The translations under genes and the position numbers were made by a program. This document shows positions 1 to 7,954 of a stretch of DNA of 36,419 nucleotides, one piece after another. The stretch is from the NCBI GenBank assembly GCA_010365115.1, contig JAAFGX010000039.1, positions 1 through 36,419 of the forward strand, read 5' to 3'. The DNA is from Paludibacter sp. GTDB lineage: Bacteria; Bacteroidota; Bacteroidia; Bacteroidales; Paludibacteraceae. Position 1 is the first letter of the stretch. Each line of letters begins with the position of its first letter. The notes below the pieces were generated by a model that worked only from the letters and a program-made list of their open reading frames with translations, had not been told where the DNA came from and did no database searches.

Positions 1-37
1 CCGAAAAAAAAAACGGAATGTGCCATATGCATTGAAA

Positions 38-68
38 ACTCCTACGGAGTAAATATTAGAAAATATTT
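38..68. repeat. Pair of short inverted repeats at window start
   Basis: Two small hairpins lie in the gene-free first 109 bases. One has stems ACTCC/GGAGT (38-42 and 46-50). The other has stems AAATATT/AATATTT (51-57 and 62-68). They lie just downstream of the flippase gene on the minus strand. No T-run follows on either strand in the right place for a clear terminator, so the function is unknown. Confidence 0.3.
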
Positions 69-109
69 TACCCACACAAAACGTTATAGAGCCATTTAAA
101 TACATATGA

Positions 110-1411
110 TTAAAATGATTTGAAAATATTTTCTTTTTTATTTAAATAAAATAAAATTAAACCAAGCAAAACTAACTCAGCCATAGTTAATGAAATAGCT
201 GCACCAATATCTAAATATCTTATTCCTAAAATATAACAGAAAATTAAATTGAATGCCCCGGCAATTAGAACAAATGTAGTAAATGCATTTTTATGATTAA
301 AATTTAAAAGTCCCACAACGCCAAAATAATAATTTAGACCGCCTACCAAAATAACTGGTGTCATAATGCGAACATCAAGAATTATTTCTGGATACGATTT
401 TCCAAGATATAAATTCAGCAACCAAGGAATAGAAATATATAAACCAATGGAACAACACATTAGAAAAATAGCATAATATATACTAATTTTCTTAAATTTT
501 ATTATGGCCTCTTTTCGATTGTCAATGAGACTATGTCCAAAAAAAGGAAATATAGCTTGTGAAAATGAATTGGCTATCAATTGCATTATTCGAATAAATT
601 TATCGGCTAATGCATAGAATCCAACTAACTCAAAATTATTCGTCAAAAAGCCCAACATCACAGTATTTGTTTCACGATATAGAGAAATACCAATAGTTGA
701 AAAAAATAAACCAAAACTTGAAATCAAATAATTTTTAATAACATGTATTTGTGGTTTTAGTAATTTTAAATTGAAATGTTTAATTGCGAAAAAGTGACTA
801 AATATTCCACCAATTACGAATCCGATGGATTGAAAAAGTATTATTAAATCTACATCTTTTGTAGATTTGACAAAAATAAAAACCAAAACTATCGGTAAAA
901 TACGAATAATTGAATTGACAATAGTAATGAATTTCATTTCCTCCATTCCCTGAAAAAGCCATGTTGGAAAAATTGATTGTCCAACTATCACTCCAATGCC
1001 TAATAGAATTAATTTTGCATTTTCATTAAGCTTGTCAATAAAAAATACACATAAAAAGAGTAATACTATACTAACTAAAAGTAGAAAGAGTCTGGAATAA
1101 AATGTTACAGAAAAAATTTCAGATACTTTATCGATGTCATATTTATGAATTGATATTTCACGTGTAGAACTATAATCAAAGCCGTAATTAACAATAAAAA
1201 TAAAATAATATATAAAAGTCCATGAAAAAATATATATTCCATACATTTCACTTCCTATTGTTTTTATCAAGTACGGAATCAGAATTAATGGAGATATGAA
1301 ATAAATTCCATTTAAAATAGTCAGATATAAAATGTTGATAGCTATGCGTTTATGCTCTGAATTTGAAAATATATGTAAGAATTTATTGAAAAATCGTTTC
1401 AATTCACTCAT
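110..1411 (-). CDS. Oligosaccharide flippase family protein (Wzx/MATE-like)
   Basis: A very hydrophobic protein of about 433 residues with roughly 12 predicted membrane segments and basic loops. This matches the polysaccharide transport/Wzx superfamily, which flips lipid-linked oligosaccharide across the inner membrane. The likely start is the ATG at 1411 (MSELKRF...). It lies inside the end of the upstream gene (TATGAGTGA) and has GGAGA five bases before it. A longer version would need a TTG at 1432. The 8-base overlap with the thiamine-binding-like gene implies translational coupling. No glycosyltransferases are visible in the window, so the transported glycan cannot be named. AT content is high, as is common for surface-polysaccharide genes. 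Confidence 0.88.
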   Translation of the reverse strand: MSELKRFFNKFLHIFSNSEHKRIAINILYLTILNGIYFISPLILIPYLIKTIGSEMYGIYIFSWTFIYYFIFIVNYGFDYSSTREISIHKYDIDKVSEIFSVTFYSRLFLLLVSIVLLFLCVFFIDKLNENAKLILLGIGVIVGQSIFPTWLFQGMEEMKFITIVNSIIRILPIVLVFIFVKSTKDVDLIILFQSIGFVIGGIFSHFFAIKHFNLKLLKPQIHVIKNYLISSFGLFFSTIGISLYRETNTVMLGFLTNNFELVGFYALADKFIRIMQLIANSFSQAIFPFFGHSLIDNRKEAIIKFKKISIYYAIFLMCCSIGLYISIPWLLNLYLGKSYPEIILDVRIMTPVILVGGLNYYFGVVGLLNFNHKNAFTTFVLIAGAFNLIFCYILGIRYLDIGAAISLTMAELVLLGLILFYLNKKENIFKSF

Positions 1412-1694
1412 ATTTCTCCATCTTATCTTCAATACTCACATCATTTCTCGAGCTCTGGATTTTTACATAAGTCATTAGGCTGTCAGCACCTGCTTTGTAA
1501 CATGCTTCTTGTGCTAATTTTACAACTTCCATTATTTTATCATAGCTTCCTTCCATAACAGTTTCGAATGGAGTTACTTTGTAGCGTAATCCGGACGCTG
1601 CAATGACTTCAATTGCTTCATCAACCAATTTATATGGATGAATAGATTTCGAAGTTGGTAAAATTTGAAGTGCGATATTTACTGTTTTGTCCAT
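1404..1694 (-). CDS. MTH1187 family thiamine-binding protein
   Basis: This 96-residue protein matches the MTH1187/YkoF-type family (COG0011). It has the N-terminal strand with ALQILPTS, a central FETVMEGSYDKIMEVV segment and a C-terminal amphipathic helix. Members fold as ferredoxin-like oligomers and some bind thiamine or its pyrimidine precursor. The cellular role is poorly defined. The start ATG at 1694 fits the usual family length of about 95-100 residues. Its 3' end overlaps the flippase start, so the two are probably one transcript, although their functions are not obviously related. It lies about 160 bases downstream of rpsP behind a strong terminator, so it probably has its own promoter. 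Confidence 0.87.
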   Translation of the reverse strand: MDKTVNIALQILPTSKSIHPYKLVDEAIEVIAASGLRYKVTPFETVMEGSYDKIMEVVKLAQEACYKAGADSLMTYVKIQSSRNDVSIEDKMEKYE

Positions 1695-1801
1695 TCTGCA
1701 ATAATATTAAGTTGAAACGTTTTTTTCGTTTAAAAATTGTGTTGGAATTTTAATTAATGAGTAAAAAATATGGTTAAAAAAAAGGAAAGTATAAAGATAC
1801 A

Positions 1802-1831
1802 AAAAAACCCGAAATTTCTTTCGGGTTTTTT
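1802..1831 (-). terminator. Rho-independent terminator of rpsP
   Basis: A 13-bp perfect stem (AAAAAACCCGAAA at 1802-1814 with its complement at 1819-1831, loop TTTC) has an A-tract on one side and a T-tract on the other. It lies 20 bases after the rpsP stop on the minus strand. Confidence 0.85.
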
Positions 1832-1851
1832 GATGTTTGTTTGATATAAAA

Positions 1852-2400
1852 CTATTCTGCAACCTCTTCTGTTGAAGGTGTTTCTACTGGAGCTTCAACA
1901 GCAGCTTCTTCAGCTACTTTCTCAATAGCAGCTTCTATTGCATCAGCTTTTTTCTTTGCCAGTTCAGCAGCTTTCGCTTTGTTTACTTCGGCTTCGGCTT
2001 TTGCACGAGCTTTCAAATCAGCTTGTTTTTCAGCAGCCAATTGTTCTTTTGTTTTAATTACACTTGACTCTTTCAAGGTTTTCCATGCTGCGAAACGTTT
2101 GTCGGCTTCTGCTGCATCAAATGCGCCTTTTGCAACTCCTTCAAGTAAGTGTTTTTTCATTAAAACTCCTTCTGAAGAAAGAATGTTACGCGTTGTGTCG
2201 GTGGGTTGAGCACCTGTTGTCATCCAAAACAAAGCACGTTCGAATTTCAAATCGATAGTAGCAGGGTTTGTGTTTGGATTGTACGAACCGATTCGTTCGA
2301 TAAATTTACCATCACGTGGTGCGCGACTGTCAGCGATAACGATATGATAATAAGCATACCCTTTACGTCCGTGACGTTGCAATCTGATTTTAGTTGGCAT
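1852..2400 (-). CDS. rpsP: 30S ribosomal protein S16
   Basis: Residues 1-80 are a standard S16 domain: [20 protein letters not shown], then [21 protein letters not shown]16 binds 16S rRNA and assists 30S assembly. The protein is 182 residues long. The remaining ~100 residues form an Ala/Lys/Glu-rich helical tail ending in acidic repeats, which is typical of Bacteroidota S16 and absent from the ~80-residue E. coli protein. The usual rimM/trmD/rplS partners are not next to it, so this is a solitary rpsP. A TAnnTTTG promoter (2455-2462) lies upstream and a strong terminator downstream, which fits a monocistronic unit. Confidence 0.97.
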   Translation of the reverse strand: MPTKIRLQRHGRKGYAYYHIVIADSRAPRDGKFIERIGSYNPNTNPATIDLKFERALFWMTTGAQPTDTTRNILSSEGVLMKKHLLEGVAKGAFDAAEADKRFAAWKTLKESSVIKTKEQLAAEKQADLKARAKAEAEVNKAKAAELAKKKADAIEAAIEKVAEEAAVEAPVETPSTEEVAE

Positions 2401-2454
2401 TTTTTAAATTTTTATAAATGATTATACCTAATGCTTTTTCTCGAAAAGCGGTTG

Positions 2455-2484
2455 CAAAGGTAATTAATAATTGTCAATTATCAA
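2455..2484 (-). promoter_or_regulatory. Bacteroidota-type promoter of rpsP
   Basis: On the minus strand the -7 element TACCTTTG (2462-2455) fits TAnnTTTG. A TTG (2484-2482) lies exactly 19 bases further upstream, matching the -33 element. The TTG is supplied by the heptamer tandem array at 2474-2502. Confidence 0.65.
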
Positions 2485-2502
2485 TTATCAATTATCAATT
2501 AT
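2474..2502. repeat. 7-bp tandem array (4 copies) at HU/SPOR gene stop
   Basis: Four perfect heptamers. On the minus strand they read ATAATTG four times. The HU/SPOR stop codon TAA lies inside the first unit. The array runs toward rpsP and overlaps its -33 promoter region. Confidence 0.85.
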
Positions 2503-3398
2503 TTGCACAGTACCCAGGCAGTTTCAAATCTACTGTCGGTTTTTCGCAAGTTTTCCATAAATTCGATGGCCTGATTGCGGTCGGAGAAAGATTGGATGGC
2601 AACACGGTAGGTTTTTACAGGTGGTAAGACCTGTGCATTAGCAAAATTATTTTCCAAAAGAGATTTACAAAATTTATCAGCACTTTTCTGATCTCCCAGA
2701 CTTGCCACAATTACATGAAAGTCATAAGATTCTGTTGGTTGTTGACTTGGAGTTACTAAAGAAGTTGTATCTGTTTGTGAAGTTGTGACTGAATCAATTG
2801 CAACTGAAGGAGCATTTAAGAAAGATAACGAAGCAAAATTAGCATAATCAGCCTGACGAACATCGCTTACCGGATTCGAAAATAAAAATAATCCACCAAA
2901 TAATAGACTGGCTGCTGCATATTTGTAAAAAACCGAAGTCCGGAATTTTATCGTGATTTTTCCTGATTCTTTATCGGTGCTTGAATTTCGTGTTCTGATA
3001 TATAAATCTGATAATCCGTAATTTTGTGTTAAATAATCAGCTTTTTCGATGGGTTGAAACTCCAGATTGCCGGATTCGTTTTTTAGAACAACTCCTAAAT
3101 TTCCAAGGCGAACCTGACCCGATGATTTTAAGCGATAATGGATAGCTTCTACTTCCTTATCAATATATTCCATTGCCAATCGATAGCTGATGCGTTCGGA
3201 GCGTGAGATTTCGATAGCCAATAATCCATCGGCATGATGCATTAATGGATTAAAACCAATTGTTGCAAGAGGAGGAGTGATGCGATCAGGAAGAAGTTGA
3301 GCCGATTGCATTTGAACCACAAATCCACCCAATCCGGGTACAACCGCAAAATCGTGATGAGCTAAAAGTTTTTCGATATGTTGACAGAATTTTTCCAC
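2499..3398 (-). CDS. HU-CCDC81 and SPOR domain-containing protein
   Basis: This 299-residue protein is typical of Bacteroidota. Residues 1-135 form the two HU-like CCDC81 domains (VVPGLGGFVVQ at 19-29; GNLGVVLKN at 99-107). A membrane segment follows at about 157-174, then a Ser/Thr/Gln-rich linker and a C-terminal SPOR domain at about 225-299. SPOR domains bind peptidoglycan lacking stem peptides at division sites. The topology suggests a cytoplasmic DNA-binding-like head tied to a periplasmic wall-binding tail, a possible chromosome-envelope link (inference). The start at 3398 matches family N-termini. A -7 element sits only five bases upstream, so the transcript may be leaderless. The stop codon falls within a heptamer array. 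Confidence 0.93.
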   Translation of the reverse strand: MEKFCQHIEKLLAHHDFAVVPGLGGFVVQMQSAQLLPDRITPPLATIGFNPLMHHADGLLAIEISRSERISYRLAMEYIDKEVEAIHYRLKSSGQVRLGNLGVVLKNESGNLEFQPIEKADYLTQNYGLSDLYIRTRNSSTDKESGKITIKFRTSVFYKYAAASLLFGGLFLFSNPVSDVRQADYANFASLSFLNAPSVAIDSVTTSQTDTTSLVTPSQQPTESYDFHVIVASLGDQKSADKFCKSLLENNFANAQVLPPVKTYRVAIQSFSDRNQAIEFMENLRKTDSRFETAWVLCK

Positions 3399-3402
3399 AT
3401 TG

Positions 3403-3410
3403 CAAAAGTA
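3403..3410 (-). promoter_or_regulatory. TAnnTTTG element for the HU/SPOR gene
   Basis: TACTTTTG reads on the minus strand from 3410 to 3403. Transcription starting about 5-7 bases later would fall at or next to the ATG (3398), giving little or no leader. No clear TTG was seen 19-21 bases upstream. Confidence 0.45.
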
Positions 3411-3483
3411 GGATAAAAGCTGGGAAATTGTATTTTTTACTTGAAAAAGTTTTCAACAAGTTTTTAAACATAAAAAAACGATG

Positions 3484-3491
3484 TATCTTTG
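3484..3491 (+). promoter_or_regulatory. TAnnTTTG promoter element of rfbB
   Basis: TATCTTTG exactly matches the Bacteroidota -7 consensus. It is followed by a 9-bp tandem array in the predicted 5' leader of rfbB. Confidence 0.6.
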
Positions 3492-3496
3492 TCATG

Positions 3497-3532
3497 TAGT
3501 TTGTAAAGTTTATAAGGTTAGTAAAGTTTATA
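3497..3532. repeat. 9-bp tandem array in rfbB leader
   Basis: Four degenerate 9-mers in a row: TAGTTTGTA, AAGTTTATA, AGGTTAGTA, AAGTTTATA. Units 2 and 4 are identical. The array fills the space between the -7 element and the first possible start codon (3543). Confidence 0.75.
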
Positions 3533-3575
3533 AAGTGCTGAAATGAATTTAAACCAAGAAAAATATATTTATTCA

Positions 3576-4634
3576 ATGAAGAAAACTATCTTAATTACTG
3601 GTGGTGCTGGATTTATTGGTTCGCACGTGGTTCGTCTTTTTGTTACAAAATATCCTGATTATCAGATTGTAAATTTGGATGCATTGACCTATGCAGGAAA
3701 TCTTGAAAATCTGAAAGATATTGCCGATGCACCTAATTATAAATTTGTAAAAGGTGATATTACCGATCAGGAATTTATAACTAAGTTATTTACACAACAT
3801 TCATTTAATGGGGTTGTACATTTGGCAGCCGAATCGCACGTTGACCGTTCAATTACAGATCCTTTTTCATTTATCAGGACAAACGTTTTCGGCACTTGTA
3901 TTTTGTTGAATACCGCTAAAGAAGCCTGGAAAGGCAATATGGAAGAAAAACGGTTCTACCATATTTCTACCGATGAAGTGTATGGAGCGTTGGAGTTTGA
4001 CGGAACTTATTTTACTGAAACCCACAAATACGATCCACATTCACCTTATTCGGCTAGTAAAGCATCCTCTGATCATTTTGTGCGTGCTTATCATGATACG
4101 TACGGTTTGCCAGTGGTAATTTCGAATTGCTCGAATAATTATGGTGCTAATCATTTTCCGGAGAAACTAATACCGTTATCTATCAATAACATAAAAAATA
4201 ACAAAGCTATTCCTATTTATGGAAAAGGCGAAAATGTACGCGATTGGTTGTGGGTGAATGATCATGCACGTGCAATAGATACCATTTTTCACAATGGAGT
4301 TGTAGGCGAAACATACAATATTGGCGGAAATAACGAATGGACCAATATTGATTTGATTCGTGAATTGTGCAAGATAATGGATAAGAAATTGGGACGCGAG
4401 CCGGGAGAATCTGCCAAATTAATTACTTTTGTGAAAGACCGTGCCGGACATGATTTGCGTTATGCCATCGATTCGTCGAAATTACAACGTGAATTGGGCT
4501 GGAAACCTTCACTTCAATTTGAAGAAGGACTTGAAAAAACCGTGGATTGGTACCTGGAAAATCAGGAATGGATGGATAATATCATGAATGGCGATTACCA
4601 AAATTATTACGAAAAACAATATTCGGAAAGATAG
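3576..4634 (+). CDS. rfbB: dTDP-glucose 4,6-dehydratase
   Basis: This enzyme converts dTDP-D-glucose to dTDP-4-keto-6-deoxyglucose, the second step of dTDP-L-rhamnose and related sugar synthesis. The NAD-binding motif is GGAGFIGS (9-16), followed by STDEVYG (131-137) and the catalytic YSASK (Tyr158, Lys162). Length from this start is 352 residues, normal for RmlB. An upstream ATG at 3543 would add 11 residues (MNLNQEKYIYS) not usual for the family; the start is uncertain between the two. rfbA, rfbC and rfbD are not adjacent, so the gene is isolated here. It has its own -7 element at 3484 and a terminator at 4656, suggesting a single-gene unit. Confidence 0.95.
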   Translation: MKKTILITGGAGFIGSHVVRLFVTKYPDYQIVNLDALTYAGNLENLKDIADAPNYKFVKGDITDQEFITKLFTQHSFNGVVHLAAESHVDRSITDPFSFIRTNVFGTCILLNTAKEAWKGNMEEKRFYHISTDEVYGALEFDGTYFTETHKYDPHSPYSASKASSDHFVRAYHDTYGLPVVISNCSNNYGANHFPEKLIPLSINNIKNNKAIPIYGKGENVRDWLWVNDHARAIDTIFHNGVVGETYNIGGNNEWTNIDLIRELCKIMDKKLGREPGESAKLITFVKDRAGHDLRYAIDSSKLQRELGWKPSLQFEEGLEKTVDWYLENQEWMDNIMNGDYQNYYEKQYSER

Positions 4635-4655
4635 AGTAGAATATTTGCTATTTTT

Positions 4656-4685
4656 AAAAGCTGTCAGATGTAGGCAGCTTTTTTA
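4656..4685 (+). terminator. Rho-independent terminator after rfbB
   Basis: The stem AAAAGCTGTC/GGCAGCTTTT (one G-T pair) is followed by a T-rich run. It begins 22 bases after the rfbB stop. Confidence 0.8.
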
Positions 4686-4707
4686 TTTTTAAATCAGTGG
4701 TTTTTTC

Positions 4708-4715
4708 TATCTTTG
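4708..4715 (+). promoter_or_regulatory. TAnnTTTG promoter element
   Basis: TATCTTTG, the exact -7 consensus, lies 48 bases upstream of the secreted phosphohydrolase gene and just after the rfbB terminator. Confidence 0.55.
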
Positions 4716-4762
4716 TCAAACTAGCATAGCCCCAAAGTCCTTAATACAGTAATTGTTGAAGT

Positions 4763-5791
4763 ATGATGTACAGATTTCAAATCCTTATTGTCTTTTTTTA
4801 TTTTGCTTTTTATTCTTTCTCGCAAGAAATTCAAAAGCATAATTACAAAATCATGTGCTACAATGTGGAAAATTATTTTGATTGTGTAGATGATTCGCTT
4901 ACCGAAGACAGCGAATATTTGCCAATGGGAATGCGTGGCTGGAATACAACTAAATATCTTAAAAAACAAACGAATATTGCACGGGTTATTACCGCAATTG
5001 GTGGCTGGGAAGCTCCGGCAATAGTTGGATTGTGTGAAATAGAAAGCGAAAAATGTTTATTCGACTTAACACACTATTCTGGTCTTAAAAGTCAGAAATA
5101 CAAATTTTTACATCACGAGTCGCCCGATGCACGTGGCGTAGATGTGGCTTTATTGTATCAACCTAAACTATTTAAGCCGATTCATGATGAAGCCATTCAA
5201 ATTAATTTTCCTTTTGCACCAACAAGCAAAACACGTGATATCCTTTTTGCATCAGGAATAATTCCAAGCGGCGACACTTTACATGTTTTTGTATGTCATT
5301 TCCCGTCCCGATTGGGTGGTGAGTTGGAATCGGAGGAAAGGCGAGTATTTGTTGCTAATGTGTTGAGAATAAAATTAGACAGTATTTTTGCAGCAGATTC
5401 AAGCCCGAATATTGTAATTATGGGAGATTTTAACGATTATCCAAAAAATAAAAGTACGCTGAAAGGCATAAAAGCATTGCCTTTAACTGATTCAATTTCA
5501 ACCGAAAAACTTTATAATCTTATGTTTGAAATGCACTCGAAAGGCAAAGGTTCCAATAAACATCAGGGTGAATGGGGTGCATTGGATCAACTTATTGTTT
5601 CAGGGAATTTATTAAATAAAAAGAATGCATTTTATACTCAGCAAGAAGATGCTCATTTTTTTGAAGCAGATTTTTTACTCGAAAATGATAAGCAGTTCCT
5701 TGGTAAGCAACCGTTCAGAACATACGTTGGTATGAAATATCAGGATGGATTTTCGGATCATTTACCAATTTATGCAGATTTCTGGTACTGA
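4763..5791 (+). CDS. Secreted endonuclease/exonuclease/phosphatase family protein
   Basis: This 342-residue protein starts with a signal peptide (hydrophobic core about 6-18, likely cleavage near FSQ-E) and carries an EEP (DNase I/IMPase-like) domain. Visible motifs are MCYNVENYFD (31-40), GLCEIES with the metal-binding Glu, HFPSRLGG with a catalytic His, MGDFNDYP with the Asp/Asn pair, and the terminal SDHLPI containing the catalytic Asp-His. The family cleaves phosphodiester or phosphomonoester bonds with Mg2+; the substrate (nucleic acid, lipid or inositol phosphate) cannot be told from sequence. A second ATG directly follows the first, so the start may be 4766. It lies between two terminators or intergenic gaps and appears monocistronic. 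Confidence 0.9.
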   Translation: MMYRFQILIVFFYFAFYSFSQEIQKHNYKIMCYNVENYFDCVDDSLTEDSEYLPMGMRGWNTTKYLKKQTNIARVITAIGGWEAPAIVGLCEIESEKCLFDLTHYSGLKSQKYKFLHHESPDARGVDVALLYQPKLFKPIHDEAIQINFPFAPTSKTRDILFASGIIPSGDTLHVFVCHFPSRLGGELESEERRVFVANVLRIKLDSIFAADSSPNIVIMGDFNDYPKNKSTLKGIKALPLTDSISTEKLYNLMFEMHSKGKGSNKHQGEWGALDQLIVSGNLLNKKNAFYTQQEDAHFFEADFLLENDKQFLGKQPFRTYVGMKYQDGFSDHLPIYADFWY

Positions 5792-5883
5792 TTTGCTATC
5801 GTAAAATTCACAGATTCTTCGTGAGATGCTAAAAAATATTGATTTTCAATTCATTTTGAAAACTCTAACTCGTAAATAAAATT

Positions 5884-6606
5884 ATGGATATTCAACTTTT
5901 TATACCTTGCTATATCGACCAATTGTACCCTCAAACAGGATTTAATACTATTAAAGTGTTGGAGAAAGCTGGTTGTAAGGTTCATTATAATCCCAATCAA
6001 ACTTGTTGCGGACAACCAGCTTTCAATAGTGGTTATTGGAACGAAGCAGCCGATCTGGCAGAGAAATTTCTTAACGATTTTCAACCAGGGCTGCCTATTG
6101 TTTCGCCTTCAGGTTCATGCTCTAGCTTTGTAATACATCATTATCACAAAATTCTGAAAGAAAATCACGAATTGTTGGAAAAACATTTGCAAATTAAAAA
6201 TTCGGTGTATGAATTATCCGATTTTCTGGTAAATGTCTTGAAAGTTGAAAATTTGGGAGCGAAATTTCCCCATAAAGTAACTTTTCACGATTCGTGCTCG
6301 GCTTTACGGGAATATGGTTTAAAAGACGAACCCCGAAAATTATTGGCACAAGTGGAAGGTCTTCAGTTGATTGAGATGGAAGAAAGCGATACTTGTTGTG
6401 GTTTCGGAGGAACATTTGCGGTGAAGAACAAATCAATTTCTGTGGCAATGGCAGAGAAAAAAGTACGAAATGCATTAGCTACCGGTGTGGAATATATTGT
6501 GAGCACAGAAGCTTCGTGTTTGATGAATATTAATGGATATTGCTCAAAAAATAAACTTGCGGTCAAAGGAGTTCATTTGGCTGATATATTGGCAAGTGGT
6601 TATTGA
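5884..6606 (+). CDS. (Fe-S)-binding CCG-domain protein, LutA/YkgE-like
   Basis: This 240-residue protein has two CCG (cysteine-rich) domains: CCGQPAFNSGY starting at 41 and HDSCSALREYG (135-145) paired with CCGFGGTF (171-178). This is the architecture of LutA/YkgE, a subunit of the LutABC L-lactate oxidation complex, and also of heterodisulfide-reductase-type Fe-S proteins. The conserved cysteines bind a non-cubane or 4Fe-4S cluster. LutB and LutC are expected immediately downstream but are absent; a terminator follows instead. The partners must be elsewhere or the protein serves another oxidoreductase. The start ATG at 5884 fits family N-termini (hydrophobic strand then PCY). Confidence 0.9.
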   Translation: MDIQLFIPCYIDQLYPQTGFNTIKVLEKAGCKVHYNPNQTCCGQPAFNSGYWNEAADLAEKFLNDFQPGLPIVSPSGSCSSFVIHHYHKILKENHELLEKHLQIKNSVYELSDFLVNVLKVENLGAKFPHKVTFHDSCSALREYGLKDEPRKLLAQVEGLQLIEMEESDTCCGFGGTFAVKNKSISVAMAEKKVRNALATGVEYIVSTEASCLMNINGYCSKNKLAVKGVHLADILASGY

Positions 6607-6630
6607 ATTTTGGACAATATATTTAAAATA

Positions 6631-6662
6631 AAAAAGAGATCTGATAACAGGTCTCTTTTTTA
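6631..6662. terminator. Bidirectional terminator
   Basis: The stem AAAAAGAGATCTG/CAGGTCTCTTTTT (one G-T pair) has an A-tract and a T-tract on opposite sides. It lies between the convergent LutA-like and universal-stress genes and can serve both. Confidence 0.85.
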
Positions 6663-6671
6663 TTTTTTTCT

Positions 6672-7775
6672 TTAAACATGTGATACTAATAATGGTATGT
6701 CTGAACTTAAAACCATTTTGTAGGCAAGCCCGGGATTAAAAAGTCTGGCAAAAAGATTGCGTTTGCGGGTATTGAATGCCAACACATTTATATGATGATT
6801 TACTAAATAATCGTTAATTAATTCTGGTGAATCGGAAGAATTCAACAACTCGTAATTTGTAATTAATTGAGGATAATGGTTCGCAAAATACGTTTTTATT
6901 CCACTCAACATCACTTCATTCCAGGCCTGTTTTTTTTCGGATGCATGAATAAAATATATTTCTAGATTATCCGAAGCAAGTAATGAGATAACTCTATCGA
7001 TAGCTATCAGATCTTTTTGATCAAAATTTGTAAGAAATGCCACTCGTTTTATGTCATCTGTAGATTGTAAATCCATTTGTTCGGGTACTGCAAATACTGG
7101 AGAAGAGCAAGCTTCCATCACTTCAGCAGTTACACTTCCAATTACTCCGTTTGAAAGTTTTTTTCCATGTGTACCCATCACCACTAATGCCGGTTCGTTT
7201 CTTTTACAATAATCAAGAATCTGATCTTCCGGAACACCTTCTCTCAGTACAAATCTGAATGGAATATTCGGTATTTCACCTTTAGCGATTCGGGCATGAA
7301 TAAGATTTGTCATGTTTTCCACATCGGCATTGGCAGAACTGATAATACGACGCAAAAGTTCACTATCACTAATACTGTAGGTGCTGATATCATTGTTTGA
7401 CGAAATTGTAAAAGCAGGGCTAAAATAGACATAAATAAACACCACTTCAGCTGCCAAAATATCAGCAAAATGAAATCCGAAATCAGTTACTTTTTGAATT
7501 TGGTCTGCAAAATCGATGGGAATTAATACCTGAGGAGTTGAATTGCTACCTGTAGCTGGTTCTCTTTCCCAGGCACTTTCCATTTCTTCCACAATTTTCA
7601 ATGCTCGAGGCAAATCACTTTCTTTTATTCTAACGCGCACACCTACAGCCATTTCCGGGTGTTCTAGATTCAAATTGTGAATTACTGTATCAATTTCATT
7701 TTCTTCCAGCACTGATTTAATCATCTGTGCCCTTTGGTAGGTGCGTATTGCCAAGGTAACTAATTTGTCTTTCAT
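6672..7775 (-). CDS. Universal stress protein with two Usp domains and DUF2007-like head
   Basis: A 367-residue protein. Residues 1-68 resemble the DUF2007 signal-transducing fold (LVTLAIRTYQRAQMIKSVLEE, then VRVRIKESDLPRALKIVEE). Two UspA domains follow, at about 82-232 and 243-367. The first keeps the nucleotide-binding signature G201-xx-G204-x8-G213-S214. The second has no such glycine motif (it reads NTRKRNLFARLFNPG), so it is probably a non-binding partner domain. Usp proteins are cytoplasmic stress or energy-state sensors. The head domain is an unusual addition and could couple another signal. Promoter element TATATTTG lies at 7807-7800. The gene stands alone. Confidence 0.88.
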   Translation of the reverse strand: MKDKLVTLAIRTYQRAQMIKSVLEENEIDTVIHNLNLEHPEMAVGVRVRIKESDLPRALKIVEEMESAWEREPATGSNSTPQVLIPIDFADQIQKVTDFGFHFADILAAEVVFIYVYFSPAFTISSNNDISTYSISDSELLRRIISSANADVENMTNLIHARIAKGEIPNIPFRFVLREGVPEDQILDYCKRNEPALVVMGTHGKKLSNGVIGSVTAEVMEACSSPVFAVPEQMDLQSTDDIKRVAFLTNFDQKDLIAIDRVISLLASDNLEIYFIHASEKKQAWNEVMLSGIKTYFANHYPQLITNYELLNSSDSPELINDYLVNHHINVLAFNTRKRNLFARLFNPGLAYKMVLSSDIPLLVSHV

Positions 7776-7799
7776 AATATGATTTATTTAATTGATTTA

Positions 7800-7807
7800 C
7801 AAATATA
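7800..7807 (-). promoter_or_regulatory. TAnnTTTG element of the universal stress gene
   Basis: The minus strand reads TATATTTG 25 bases upstream of the start codon, with a short AT-rich leader. Confidence 0.5.
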
Positions 7808-7919
7808 TAAATTCTATAAATACCGAATTAAAGATTTCTAACGAAGTGGTAAAGATAAACATTTTAACGGAATTCTGTTGTTTTTTGAGAAAAAAAATAA
7901 ATGATATAAAAAAATGGAC

Positions 7920-7927
7920 TACATTTG
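7920..7927 (+). promoter_or_regulatory. TAnnTTTG element
   Basis: TACATTTG lies 28 bases upstream of the ATG at 7955. It forms a divergent promoter region with the universal stress gene. Confidence 0.5.
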
Positions 7928-7954
7928 TAATTACATTTAAATATTGAAATTATT

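Noticed and set aside
2474..2502. CRISPR-like array
   Set aside because: The units are 7 bp with no spacers; a simple tandem repeat, not CRISPR.
3286..3576. 96-residue minus-strand ORF upstream of the HU/SPOR gene
   Set aside because: It overlaps the HU/SPOR start in another frame, spans the divergent promoter region and the rfbB array, and has no family.
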